Shown here piece by piece: positions 43,930 through 55,977 of a stretch of DNA of 64,000 nucleotides. Made by a program: the position numbers and the translations under genes. The DNA is taken from contig JANUSC010000366.1 in the NCBI GenBank assembly GCA_025200525.1, forward strand, positions 124,001 to 188,000, given 5' to 3'. Under the pieces are notes generated by a model that did not search any database, was not told the origin of the DNA, and was given only the letters and a program-made list of their open reading frames with translations. Origin of the DNA: Camellia lanceoleosa (lineage: Eukaryota > Streptophyta > Magnoliopsida > Ericales > Theaceae). Numbering within the stretch: position 1 is the stretch's first letter; each line of letters begins with the position of its first letter.

Positions 43930-44868
43930 TAGTGACGTACACGTACCGGATACTTACCGGGTGCGGGTACGCGTACTGGGTACGGCAAAAAGTAGTCGGG
44001 TACGTCTGCCTCAATCAGGTACGGCATGGGTACGCCTTTGGTGCGTTTTGGGTACGGCGGGGGCAAAAATCACATTTTCTGAAAAATTGAGGGGTACCGG
44101 AGCAATATTAAGAAAAATTTTATAAAAAAAAAAAAAAGAAAAAATGTATATACAAATTTGCCCTAATCTCATCACTTTTGCTCTAATCTCATCGAAGCAA
44201 AGAGGCGACTTCAACCATCACCCTCGTCTTCGACTTCGGCCGAGAGATCGACTTCGACCCTCGTCTTCGACTTCGACCCACGGCATCGGGTACGACTTCT
44301 TTGCCTTCAGAGAGGTATAATCTCTTCATTTTTATTTTTTTTGTTTTTTTTCTTGTTTCTTCTTTCTTCTTCAGAGAGGTATAATCTGATGTTGATGTAG
44401 AATCAAAAAAAAATTAGAGAGGTATAGAACCAAGTTATTTAATCATATTTAGAACCAAAAAAAAAATTAGATCAAAAAAATTAATAAATTAGAACACAAA
44501 TATATTAATAAAAAATTAGAACCAAGTTAATAAATTAGAACACAAATATATTAATAAAAAATTAATAAATTAATAAATTAGAACCAAGTTATTCCTTTGC
44601 TTGGATTATGGACTGCATTGGTGTTGGTTACGTTGAATTCAAATATATTAATATTTTTGTCTTTTAGTTTTATAGTTCTCTTTTTAGTTTTGATATTTAA
44701 TTTCAATTTGTAGGTTGGATCGTTTAACCATAATTATAAAAAATAAAAAATAAATAAAAAAATATCGGCGTATAGCAGTTGTATCCGTACTCTACTTTTT
44801 TGGAGTTTTACGATGTCGAGTACTGTATTTGTACCCATACCGCATTGCATTCGCACCCGTGCTTACTA
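43930..44868. mobile_element. Non-autonomous DNA-transposon-like insert (hAT-like ends)
   Basis: Left TAGTGACGTACACG and right complement TAGTAAGCACGGG are loosely inverted. Both ends are rich in GGGTACG / GTACCC words, while the interior is AT-rich. A short repeat CAGAGAGGTATAATCT occurs twice at about 44,310 and 44,372. No clear 8-bp duplication was found, so the class is uncertain. If real, it lies in the leader intron of the adjoining gene fragment. Confidence 0.4.
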
Positions 44869-44975
44869 GCTTCGAATTCACCCAATCAACCACGCACGCA
44901 CGAACAAACTCATCATCCTTTCTGTTTGCCATTTCTTTGTTTTCTTCTTTCTAGAATTATTAGTGACAGAAAGCG

Positions 44976-45083
44976 ATGGAGCTTAGTAAGCTTACGCTGG
45001 AGATCTCCACAATGCTTGAGCAGAAGTGGCTCTACCACTGCCAAGACAAGAAGACCATGTGCCAAAGGAACACCGTTATCTAG
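44976..45083 (+). pseudogene. Truncated first coding exon fused to LINE-derived sequence
   Basis: ATG after an acceptor-like site opens 35 codons starting MELSKLTLEISTMLEQKWLY. About 28 codons look like real coding sequence; the rest runs into the backbone copy B junction (about 45,062), with a stop at 45,081-45,083. The opening loosely recalls N-termini of plant patatin-like acyl hydrolases, but that is from memory and weak. The gene body is missing. Confidence 0.4.
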
Positions 45084-45418
45084 TGGTTGAGCACTTGTTA
45101 AATGAATTGGTTTTTTCTTTGACTAAACGGATGGGCTTCCAGAATGTTGATCATGTGCCAAAGGATGTTATGTTGCAGGAAACATTTATTCAAGGAAAGG
45201 AATGTAATTCTTGTATACTGGCAAATACTGATTTTCTTGATGGTTATTTGCAGGACTTTAAGGTCATGGTTGACGGCTCCTGGCGGCATGAAGATGGGAA
45301 TGCTGGCAGGGGCGTAGCTATGCTTATAACAGTGGTGTCAACTGACACAATTGAGTTTCAAAAAAAATTTAGAGCACATGTAATGGTTATCCAAAATTGT
45401 TGCTTATTTACGCAATGA
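45062..45418 (+). pseudogene. LINE-type linker and first half of RNase H-like domain, copy B
   Basis: Homologous to 9,735-10,062. The frame gives VMVDGSWRHEDGNAGRGVAM, better preserved than copy A, then runs out at a stop at 45,416-45,418. The start of homology with copy A at about 45,062 is the left breakpoint of the large duplication. CACTA insertions are absent here. Confidence 0.72.
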
Positions 45419-46125
45419 ACCCAATGGACCTATCAAAAAAAAAATTATTCTGAAAACTTTACATATTGACCCTACTCACTGGGCCAAGAAAAAAAAACTC
45501 ACTCTCACTATGCATATACAAACAAAATCAAACTTTATTTAAAAAGTTTAGCACTCTACAAACAAACCCACTATTTGTTTATTCTTCTTGGTCTTAATCC
45601 TGATTCCAACGTCGATAATCATTTGGCACGGCAATCACAATTTCTGGTCTTTTGGTCTTTGAATGTAGCACTACTGAGGTCATATTTCTTTTACTTAAGA
45701 CGTTTTTGCTGTGTATGATTCAATTATGTTGATGAGTTTTTGTCAACATTTGGGATTTGACAAGAACAAAGACTAGGTTTTTTTTTTTTTTTTTTTTTAG
45801 GGGGGAGGGGGGTTTATAAGTTTTGAGATTTTGGGATTTATAATTTTGTGATGTTCCTTTGTGTTGTGCAAAATGCATTTTACACTTATTTTAAATTGAC
45901 GTTAGTTTGGATTACTTTTGTCAATATGATTGAGAATATATGAAATTTAAAAAGTATTATATGAATGTTAATATTGTTTGGTTATGTAGAATTAAAAGTA
46001 TGATATAATGACATTGATGATACTTTGTTAAATGAATCCGTTAAATGAAATTTCTGACTATGCCACTGAATGCTGGTATTGCATAGATTTGTTACCGTGA
46101 TGATGGGTAACTAGTGGCATAACGA
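45419..46125 (+). other. Backbone spacer, copy B, separating the RNase H halves
   Basis: About 700 bp without a gene, containing the empty sites of both family-1 CACTA insertions (ATT at 45,396-45,398 just before it and TCT at 45,643-45,645). A 20-base T run lies at about 45,779-45,800. Confidence 0.7.
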
Positions 46126-46462
46126 GCTCAACAAATGCAACTTGCATCACCTATTGCGACGGAAGGTATATGGCTTGTCACCAAGCCATGCAATGGGCCA
46201 AGGAGCAAAATTTGCGCAAAGTCAGTATTTGGACGAACTCACAACTTTTGGTGGATGTCCTTTGTAATAGAGTTGGTCCGTTTTGGTCTTCCACTACTAT
46301 TATAGCTGATATAAAGTTGGCTAGTAAGTATTTTAATAATTAATGTGTTTGTAAGGTAAGCGACAGGATGTGAAACTTGCACATAACGTAGCCCGTTCTG
46401 TAAATAATTTTTCTCCGTAATATATCTTTTCGCTGTTGGTGTGGTTCTCAAAAAAAAAAAAA
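46126..46462 (+). pseudogene. LINE-type RNase H second half and poly(A), copy B
   Basis: Same coding text as 16,471-16,683, but two extra bases (GGTATATGG against GGTATGG) at about 46,169 shift the frame, so this copy is broken where copy A is open. The poly(A) run at about 46,450-46,461 is shorter than in copy A. Confidence 0.7.
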
Positions 46463-48645
46463 GAAGTGACCAGTGTAATTTACTCATCATCTTCTTATTC
46501 TTTTCTATAAAATAAATAAATAATAAGACTCTCAAATTACATAGAAAACACACAAGTAAAGTATTTTAGTGGAATGTTCTATTGATATATAATTTATAAA
46601 CCTCTCATTAAAATTTGAGGAAATTACCACCTTGAATGGTAATTTTAATTATTACACATTAATTAAAAATATTTATAATTTTAATTATTAATATTTATTT
46701 ATCTTTTAAAATAACTTTTCTAACTACCACCATGGGTAATTCTCCCATCAAAGTGTTTCTTATTATACAGTACGATGCAATAAATTATAGTAAATATCGA
46801 ATACAGAGCGACATAAATGGAAAGTGCTATACCTTGAAAATTTTATTCAGACGTACAATACATTTTTTGTTTTCTTTTGAGGAAGACACGTACGATACAT
46901 TAAATTGTTGCAAATTGATGTCCAATGGTGATCATGCTGTGACTCGCGGTGGTGAGCTCATGTCCATTACTTTTTAGGACATCGTGTAAATTATGCATAT
47001 AAAATAGTGCAATAATTGGGACCCACAAAAATTTCGAGTTTGGATTATATGTCATTCTTTTCTATGAGGCTTCTTGTGGTGTCTCAAAATGACATCGTTT
47101 TGAAGTAAAATTTATATATTAAAAAAAAAAAAAAAACTGAACTGAACTAGAGAGAGAGAAGAAGAAAGAAGGCAGGCAGCCCACACTAGCTGACAACCTC
47201 TAGCCTCACTTCACCTACAGCACCACCACCTCTCCACTATTGCCGCCGCAACCCACCTTGCCTTCCTTTTCTTCTTTTTCTTCCTCCTCTTTTCTATCTC
47301 TAAAACTATCAACTCACCCACAACCATCACCATAGCCAAGAGCCTCTCTCTCTCTCTCTTGATCTCGCCACCAACGACAAGCCACCATCTCGATCTAAAT
47401 CTAGGGTTTGGCCGCTTCCACTCCCTAGCCGCCATCATCACCTATGCAAAATCCTAAGGCTTGAGAGAAAGAATTCAAGGTTTTGATTTTTTTGTGCTAA
47501 TGCAAAAATTGTTGATCTGTAGAGATATACATTCACATTTTTATTAGATTTTTTAGCCTGTGATTTGTGTATGTATATGTATTGTAGATTTGTATAAATA
47601 TAAAGATATATATATATATAGGAATGGAAGTGGATTATTATAGGAATGCGGCGGCAATGGCGGGGCAGTGGTGGTGTTGTAGGTGAAATGAGCTCGAAGG
47701 TCGCCGGCCATGAGGATCACGGTGGTATGGGTTGCCGCTACCTTCCTTCTTCTCCTTCTCTGGTTCGGTTTGGTTATGTTCTGTCTTTTTTTTTTTTTTA
47801 ATTGTCCCAAAATGACGTCGTTTTGGAGTACCGCGTGAAGCCCCACAGGAAAAGGCGGCAAAGGATCTGGACTCAAAAACTCCACCCCTACAACCCCCAC
47901 ATCATCTTATATGAGATAGAGAGGGAGGAAAAACAATAATGATTCAAACCCCCACAAAATATCACCCCCACAACCCCCACTCACTTGTGATTGGTCCAAG
48001 TAAGAAAGAAAAAAAAAGAAAAAAAAATAATACAAACACATCATTGATTCACATCACTATAGGAGTAGTGGAGGTCTCCCCAAAATGGGGTTCCAAACAT
48101 TTTCCAAAACCAAAATACACATAAACCAATCACACACATTTGGGGGTGATGGGAGTCTCCAAATTGGGAGTCCCAAGCTTTTTTTCAAAAAATAAATTGA
48201 CACAACATCAATATTTATATGATTAAATCATATTTATATTTCGATGGTGTTACATGCACCAATTTATGTACACACTACACTAGTATACCAACTAGTATTA
48301 TACTATTATCACTGATCTCACTTATTATACAAATTACAAATACCTAAAACCTCTAAAATGATATCTTATCATCATTAATATATTAATTAGTACATTAATT
48401 GATACATGTAGTATTATTCTTTATATTTAAAAAGTACACATTTAATATTTGATAATTTTAAATTTTAAAAAAAAAAAATCAATGTAGCGTAGATTTTTAA
48501 AAATAATTATAAATAAATAGTAAATTTTATATACATTATATATTAAAATTATAATTTTTTATGAATCGAGAATAATTTATGACAATACCATTGAGTGATA
48601 ATTTTTAAATTTTTTTTTTTACATATATCAACTACTCAACATAAT
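46463..48645. other. Backbone, copy B
   Basis: Aligns to 16,807-18,818 and 23,267-23,473. It includes the leader-like CT-rich block (about 47,140-47,460), the C-run/G-run foldback (about 47,878-48,175) and the empty site CATTT (48,439-48,443) of the solo LTR found in copy A. No conserved frame. Confidence 0.65.
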
Positions 48646-50821
48646 TAGGGGTGGTCATGGTTCAGATTTGAGCTGTTTGCGGGTCGGTTTGGATCCACCC
48701 GCACCTATGCCGTTTGGGAAAAAGTTAACCCGCAACCGCCCGCAGTGCGGTTTGCGGTTTGTGCGGATAGAGTTCGCAGATGTGTGGGCGGTTGCGGGCA
48801 GTTTGTGGATTGAACTTTTTTCTTTAAAAAATTATTTTTGAACCTTTTTTTTATCCCATTTTGTAAATATTTATTTTGGATCATTTTCCTCCCATTTTTC
48901 CAAAATGTTCGAACATTAATAATTAATGAATTAAAAAAACACCGATATCTAATATATAAGACAGAAACACCCTAAAGTAGTCACTTCCAATTAGTTTCCA
49001 GGAATAATGCTAAGGTTTAAAATCACAGAATCACAATCCCCAAACTAGAAACTACATCATCAAATTTCCAACCATAGACAACTCAATATCACCTAAAAAT
49101 CCAAAAAATGATAGCTTTACAACCCCTTCCACTAAGGCTGCTCGCGGGTCGGTTTTGGCCGGGTGCGGGTCAAAACCGACCCGACCCGCACTTATGCGGT
49201 TGGGAAAAAATGGACCAAGAACCGCTGGCGTCTTGATTCGCATGTTTGTGCGAGTGCGGTTCGGTTTTTTTTTTTTTTCTTTAAAACTTAAACAAATTTG
49301 ACATTTTTTGTTACTTTCTAAACACTTTTTTTTTTTTTTAGAAGAGTTATAAATTAAATTACAAGATATACAATTTATGATCATAATAAATAGTCCACAT
49401 GTTAGATAAGATGATATGGAACCACGCTTGAGGATAGTGGATTAATTTTCCTCCTTAGCTTGCAAAAACAAACCCTTAAAAGTCAAACTAGTAACACTAA
49501 TTTAAATATGTAAAAACAAACCCTTAAAAGTCAAACTAGTAACACTAATTTTAATAGTGGATTAATCTTCACTGTTTAGTTTTTAATATGCAATAATCTG
49601 ATAATAGAATGACAATTCAAAATATCATATTTAACTGTGTCTACTAGACTAATGGAATATAATAATTTATATATATATATATATATAAATAAAAGTCAAA
49701 CTAGTAACACTAATTTAAATATCATTAAATCATGATAATGTATATAAGTGCCCATATAATAAATTTTGCTTTCATCCAAAATATAAAAATAAAAATAATA
49801 ACTAGTTATCTCCATCCATCCAAAATGCAAAAAAAAATAATAATAACTAATTATTTTTTCTTTTTTTTTAAAAAAAAAAAAAAAAAAGATGCGGGTTGCG
49901 GGCGGGGCGAGTTCGACCCGAACACGATCTTTTGTGAATTTCTTGACCCGCACCCGCCCGCCTACCTACATCGAAACCGCCCAAAGCGCTGCGGGTAGGG
50001 TAGGGTCGGGCGGTTTGTGCGGGCGGGTGGGTTTGTTGCCCAGCCCTACCTTCCACATAGATCAGTTTAATATCACAATCATTCATTAAAAACTCAAAAA
50101 TGGTAAAACAATAACCTCCAAATCAATCCTCAGCTTACAATTCAGCAAGTAAATATTGACAATTTACTCAGTTCAATTAACAACTTCACAGAAATCAGTA
50201 GATAACACACCAAAATTTTCACACATGGGCAAAAACACAAAAAAATTACCTTATTATTTCTTAACAAAAATTATTGATAAAAATGACACATTTCATCAAC
50301 CAAAAAGAAAATATTCTCGGAAATCATTCACATACAACTCTCTCAGATCTCTATGTATGTGTGTGTAAGTATATTTTAAGTGTGGACAAACGTATTTCTT
50401 GATCAGATTACATTCAATCATAAACCACCCAGAAATATAGAACTTCCATGAAATACTCACACAAATTCAGTAATTCCCCCCAAAAGTATCTAGTACAAGA
50501 CCCCAAAATATGAAGAAGAAAAAAATCAAACCAAAAAAATTCAAAATAAGAAGAAGAAAAAACCCCAAAATTTGCACTTAAAAAAAAAAAAAAATCTCTA
50601 GGATAGATCATGGATGAATGGCCTAGGTTTTTAAAAAATATATATATATATTCTAAGTGCGAGCAATTTGTGGCGGGTGCGGTTCAAACCCGCAATCCGC
50701 TCATAACCCAAAAACTTACTATATTCCAAATCGCACCCTACCCTATTGTATTTGCAAAACCGTCCATACTTGTGCAGGTAAAGCGGGTTTTGTCGGTCAG
50801 ATAACCCTATGCCCAACCCTA
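48646..50821. mobile_element. hAT-like transposon, copy B, with a nested hAT
   Basis: Orthologue of 23,474-24,726, with ends TAGGGGTGGTC and GCCCAACCCTA. It is 2,176 bp because of the insertion at 49,133-50,048. The same ACATAA flank is on both sides. Confidence 0.8.
49133..50048. mobile_element. hAT-like transposon nested in hAT copy B
   Basis: 916 bp, ends TAAGGCTGCTCGCGGG and TTGCCCAGCCCTA, flanked by a perfect 8-bp duplication CCTTCCAC (49,125-49,132 and 50,049-50,056). Copy A has one uninterrupted CCCTCCAC at about 23,952. GC-rich ends repeat GGGTCGG / GACCCGCA words. The AT-rich interior has a 47-bp near-direct repeat (AAAAGTCAAACTAGTAACAC at about 49,480, 49,527 and 49,692). No transposase. 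Confidence 0.88.
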
Positions 50822-50840
50822 GACATAACCTATAAAGCCT

Positions 50841-51060
50841 GTGTTTGGGAAGATAGGTTTGGAGTTTTTTTGATTAAAATAGTCACAAAAAAATAAAATA
50901 AACTTTTTAGTCCAATAAAACAAAACATCACATCTAACCCATATTCATTATATTTTTTTTCTCACAAAAGTCAAAAAAATCAAAAAATTCATCCCAAACG
51001 AGACTTTTTAACCCAAGACTAAAATAATCAAAAAAAGCCCACCTACTTCCCAAACGAATC
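50841..51060. mobile_element. MITE-like foldback repeat, copy 4
   Basis: Left end GTTTGGGAAGATAGG; right end complement TCGTTTGGGAAGTAGG. Orthologue of copy 2, so older than the duplication. Confidence 0.78.
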
Positions 51061-51794
51061 CAAAATAATTGATTCAAAGACTACTATCGCACACCAAAGA
51101 CTATTATGGCTTTTACAAATTCATCAAATAACTAAGGAGTATTGTTACTTCAACTTAAAATTAGATTTAGTTTTTAAACTCAAGGTTATGTAATATATTA
51201 GAATATTTAAGGAAATTTTTTATATTTTATTTAATCATTAATCAATCATCCCCTTTACACAAGAAAAATAAGCCTAAAATTAAAAAGCGAATTTATATAT
51301 CATTTTTTTAACTAAATAATACAAAAATCCTAGATAAATATATTGTTGTTGATAATAAAAAAAAAGTTTATAATCATCTCCATTACATAATTATAATTAA
51401 GTATCTCCATTATATCATTCAGCAATTATGAAAATATTTTTTAAAATAATTAAAATAATGATAAATTATTGTTCCTAATTCATTGTCATTGAAAATATAA
51501 TGGAAATTACAATTGTGTAATGGTGTATTGACCACTTCACTTTCATAACTAAGGTGTGGTTTGGCAATAAGCCAAGTATTGTGTCATATCAATTTTCTAT
51601 ATTTTTGTACAACTTTTAGTAAGTCCAAAAAAAAATTATACCCAAACCACCCTTTAGTTCATTACAAATAATTAACACAATATCTCATAATTTTTTCAGA
51701 ACAAAAATCTTTTAATTAAATATATATATATATATATGTAATCTTTAGTTCTGATAAGTGTTAGTTATGTCTTAGGTATACACATTATGGTATT
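51061..51794. other. Backbone, copy B, no gene seen
   Basis: Holds the empty site GTGTC (51,581-51,585) for gypsy element 1. It ends in GTATT before the gypsy 2 LTR. Confidence 0.65.
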
Positions 51795-52590
51795 TGTACG
51801 GGAAAGAAATGCACCTTCTCGTATAATCCTGTTGATCAAGCTCACTGCGTTCCAGACGTCGTCGTCCTTCCACCACCTGAAAATACAAACGTGAGCTAGC
51901 CGGCGGGTGTGTGCCGGAAACCTCTCCGATGCCTAAATCAGTAAGCAAGACAAGAGGGCAAAAGCTCTATGTATTCAGGGAGCAAAAGTTACATTACCTC
52001 TCCAAAGGTGATATTGGCGAGCTTATATAGGTTTCAAGGTGGCACAATCCTGGTAGGACTCTTACTCCTCCAAGTGTAGAGTCCTTCTAGGATTACTCCT
52101 CCTTGCGTAGAGTCCTCCTAGGATTCATACTCCTGGAAGATAATGCTTATCCTCCAACACCCCCCTCACTGCACAAACCAAGTGAGATGGTTCTACTATG
52201 GCCGAACTCCTATACAACCGGAGTAACCTATAGTTCGACCATTACCTTCCTATCTCTTACCTCGGCTTTCCCATGCTACGACCGAGCTAACCATAAGAGA
52301 ATCGAGCCGAACTACAGCGTGCCCAAACCGGACTAACACGGACGAACCGGTGTCAATGCACGACCGGTCTTATTCAACGAGGACCGAACTACCAACAATG
52401 CTTTACCAACCGAAGTAAAATTAAGACCTTGGTGGACCGAACTGACTATTACGGTCTCCAAACCGGAGTAACTTCAAGGCTATTTCTCCAAATCGAAGTA
52501 ACTCATAGGGCCATTGTACTCGGCCTCTTTTATTATGGCCCATAACGGCCCAATACCCATTCGCCCAATTTATGATAAATTGCCCTCTCA
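51795..52590 (-). repeat. 3' LTR of gypsy element 2 (left side)
   Basis: 796 bp, TGTACGGGAAAG to TTGCCCTCTCA as written on the plus strand. A TATA run reads on the minus strand at about 52,022-52,030. The U3 part (52,190-52,510) is dense with ACCGAACTA-type words. Confidence 0.9.
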
Positions 52591-52605
52591 ATTGCCCTTA
52601 ATTCC
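52591..52605 (-). promoter_or_regulatory. Polypurine tract of gypsy element 2
   Basis: On the minus strand GGAATTAAGGGCAAT, touching the 3' LTR. One G shorter than in element 1. Confidence 0.75.
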
Positions 52606-53702
52606 ATCTCAAAAGCATGATTGGGATTACGTGTCTACGAACCGAACTAAAATTTTAGCTTACCCAGCCGAGCTACAATCCTTTAGCTACTCCGGCCAAG
52701 CTGAAAACCTTTTTAGCTTCTCTAGCCGAGCTAATCTTAAGCCGAGCTAAAACACATCCGTCAAACGCTCTTCAATCACAAAGAATCGTTGCCCACATTC
52801 CAATGACACGTGGCACGCCCCATTGGCCATACATACTGTTAAGGCTGCCCTCAGACTCAAAAATTTGAACAGCTTCCCGCCAAGTCTTATCACCAAAACA
52901 AGTAAATCTCTTCACTTTTCAAATCACCCACCAACTATTCACTCGCTTCTTCTCGTGCTTTTTGCTCTCTTCAACTTCTTCCAACTTCTAAGCTCGTGCT
53001 ATTGTTGCCGCTTGCTTCCATTTCCACCCTCAATCTCTTCCTCTCCGTAAGCACACTAATCGTTCTTTGTTTCTCTGCTTCAAAAACATGCTTTATGCTT
53101 AGTTTTCTGTTGTTTTTCTGGAAAAACTTCATAAGAACCTTATGAATTTCAAGGAATAGCCATTAGAACACCATTTTGATCTTTAAAACGCATCCAACCG
53201 AACTAGGAAACTGGTTTTACTTATGTAGAGATTTAGGCAAACTGGAACCGGACTAGTACTTGCATATATCTCAGTAGTTTCAATAGGTCACCATCTGATC
53301 CACACTAGCCGAAATAAGAACGCACCGCACTAGAAAATCTTAGTTCTCAACCGAACTAAGCCTCGGCTAGGCTGCTTCGCCTTAAACCGAACTCGTATCG
53401 CCTTGATGCTTAGTCAAGTAACAAAAACCATAGGCAGAACCGAGATAACCAAACACCATACCAAACCGAGATAACAAGCACCTTGTTGAAACCAAAGTAG
53501 ATTCTGTAGTACAGTACGTAACCGAAATAAGGCATCCTTTCTTGCTTTGTTCTTGTAGCACGGTCAATGATCTGTGCTTGACCACTTTGTTCTTCCACTT
53601 TGCAGACTTTAGGTTGCCCAGGCCATTCTCCTTGAAGGCTCAACCGAGCTACTGAGCACAACTTCTCCAGCCGAAGTAAATTATTTCTTATTTATCCGAT
53701 AA
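52606..53702 (+). promoter_or_regulatory. Upstream region and 5' UTR of the antisense gene, element 2
   Basis: Contains CACGTGGCAC at about 52,807, a pyrimidine-rich leader at about 52,900-53,047, and a donor-like CTCTCCGTAAGC at about 53,048. Acceptor-like TTGTTCTTGTAG or CACTTTGCAG occur at about 53,556-53,603. As in element 1, this suggests a 5' UTR intron before the ATG at 53,703. ACCGAACTAA-type words occur about every 50-80 bp. Confidence 0.45.
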
Positions 53703-54975
53703 ATGGGGAAGTACAGATTCCTAGTAGATACCCCAGGCGGCCTAGCCGAATTTAGGAAGGATTATAATATTCCAGCCGATGTAAATCTCACTTTAGCCGA
53801 ACCAGACGTAGACCCATGGGGCAATGAAGGCTTTGTCCCCTTTACCCTTCAATCCATTATAGAAACCGGACTCAGGTTCCCAGTCCAACCCCTAATATGT
53901 GAATTTTTAAGACAAACCAGACTATGCCCCACCCAGCTGTCTACTAACACATACCGAATAATCATGGGTATAGCCGCACTAAACCAACAAACCGGTCTAA
54001 ACCTAGGTTTGGCCGAGATACTACACCAATACTCCATAGGATCAAAAAATGAAGGCTGGTGTTACTACTTGAGAGTACGCCGTGGCCGAGAGAAAATAAT
54101 AAAACACACACAGGACAAAGACCTAAACGACGATGACTTATTTTGGGTCTCTGGGAACTTCGAAGACCATGAAGCCCAGATTCCAGGCCGGAGAATAAAC
54201 TGGAAGATGGGAGAGCCCGGTATTCATACTTCGGTTTGCGCTTCATATTTTTCCTCTTTCTCAGACTTCGCTTTCTTTGAACCGAACTAACACTTGGCTT
54301 CCTTTGCAGATAAAGCCCATCTTCTTTCAAACTACGGTTACCCTAACCTCGATCTTCATACACAAGACTACGAGTAAAGGAGAGAAGTTGGGCAAAGCTC
54401 CTAGACTTCGAACCGACATTCATATCGCCGCAGAAGCAAGGGTAACCGACTTCGCTGAAGACGCTGTAACCGGACCCAAACTTGCCGCCGATCCACCTTG
54501 TACCCCTCACAACTGAGCAAGAAATGGCCAAGAAGAACAGATTGAAGGCCCTCCTAACCGAAACAACTCCAGCCGAGGTGCAGGAAATCGGCCGTGCCAC
54601 CGAGACCGTGGTGACACTCCCATCTCAACGGCCATCTTCATCACGACCAAGCAAATGTGTCTTGACTAACCAAACCGAGCCACGCCTTTGCCGATGAAGA
54701 CGAGACCGCCCCGCCAAAGAAGTCCTCCACCAAGCTCCTCAACCGAACCTCCAACCGAGCCTACCGACCGAACCGCTTCTCCTAAGTGGACTCTCAGACT
54801 CACCTTCAATGACCGCGACATCACCGTGATCTCGATTCGTGGTCTTAGAGAAGGATCATCGATGGCCTTCAATTTGGCCAAAAGTGTGTGCCTCCCCAAA
54901 GACATGGAGCACCACTACAAACAAATTTCAACACCGAGCTAAAATCAATCCGTCCTCCACTAAGTCCATGATCCC
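53703..54975 (+). pseudogene. Antisense gene of element 2, exons 1 and 2
   Basis: Exon 1 (53,703-54,219) opens with MGKYRFLVDTPGGLAEFRKD and carries PTQLSTNTYRIIMG and DDDLFWVSGNFED, closely matching element 1. The donor at 54,220 (CCCG|GTATTC) and acceptor at 54,309 (TTTGCAG) give a 90-bp phase-1 intron at the same protein position as in element 1. Exon 2 keeps NYGYPN (element 1 has NYRFPN) but soon meets a stop, then continues in other frames (EQEMAKKNRLKALL at about 54,515; LAKSVCLPKDMEHHY at about 54,880). A donor GTAAGC at 54,976 matches intron 2 of element 1. Confidence 0.75.
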
Positions 54976-55033
54976 GTAAGCGATTCCTTTCCATGCAAGA
55001 TTCCTTCTTTTGTTTTCAACTTGAGTCCGGCCA

Positions 55034-55618
55034 ATGTTGCTTCTCCTTGGTGCCATCCAGAAAAACCAAGTCACTCACAAGAGGGTCATGGAGCTTAGGA
55101 GGAGTACAAGAGAGGCCATGGCTGAGGCCGAACTGAAAACGGCCGAGCTGGAGGAGGCGAAGAAGCAACTGGCCGAGCTTCGGGCAGAGAACGGTCGGCT
55201 GATCGAGATCGCCAATTCGGTCGAGGCCGAGAAGAAAAAAGTTGCCATCGAGGCAAAAGATAGATACCTACGTATCCTGGCCGCAATTGAAAAGAAAAAG
55301 GACGCCGAAATAAAGCATTTGAAGAAGGAGGTGAAGGAGGCTAAGAAGCGGGCTTCAATGAGGCCAAGTAGCCTACACCCAAAGAATGCAACACAAAGAA
55401 AAGACCTCTTTTTCAAATGTGGCCGAGGGTCATGTGGAGAAGCTCGGTTGTACGCTCGACACCGAGGTCTACAACGCCCACCAGACTCCATTCCAATTTC
55501 ACTCTTGCAATACGCGTCGATCTCCAAAAGGCCTTCCTTGAGGGGTCCGGATGATGATGATGAAGATGATGATAAAGATGAGGAGCAATCTCACACTCCG
55601 TTGTCAACAAGCAATTAA
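55034..55618 (+). pseudogene. Antisense gene of element 2, coiled-coil exon
   Basis: The 194-codon frame has AIQKNQVTHKRVMELRR near its start, which aligns with AIQKQHLVMERIHRLRQ that opens exon 3 of element 1. It is rich in heptads (AELKTAELEEAKKQLAELRA) and ends with an acidic DDDDEDDDKDEE tract. The expected acceptor AG before GCCATCCA is changed to GT (TTGGTGCCATCC at about 55,047), so normal splicing here is doubtful. The upstream frame to 55,034 is probably intron. Confidence 0.7.
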
Positions 55619-55977
55619 CGATAAGGCGCCTCGGCTCGAGCGCTTATTGAGGATCCAACTTGAGTCAGTACCGACCGACATCAAGTTCATATCGACATCA
55701 AGTCCCACTTCAAACCGTGCTCTTCGATACGGCTCAGCGATCACGACGCAGAATTCGATGCCGAACTAGACGCACTTCTTCAATGATTGTTTTCTTTCTT
55801 TTTTGTTGTATTTGAACTTTTTTTTTTTGTAACCGGGCTGCAGCCCCTCCACTTGTACTTCTCTATTTTTTAATGAAAAAATTTCCTTCAACTCTTATTC
55901 CGGTTGTGTGTGTATGCTCGCATGTGAAATGAATTTTCCATGTAATCATGTGCTAACTTTGATCTCGGTTCTAGCTA
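55619..55977 (+). other. 3' region of the antisense gene, element 2
   Basis: Short remnants only. AATGAAAAAA-type text at about 55,870 could be a polyadenylation context. No further gene. Confidence 0.4.

Noticed and set aside
44779..45090. 103-codon plus-strand frame spanning the transposon end and the gene fragment
   Set aside because: It reads through non-coding text in a frame different from the ATG at 44,976, and shows no domain.
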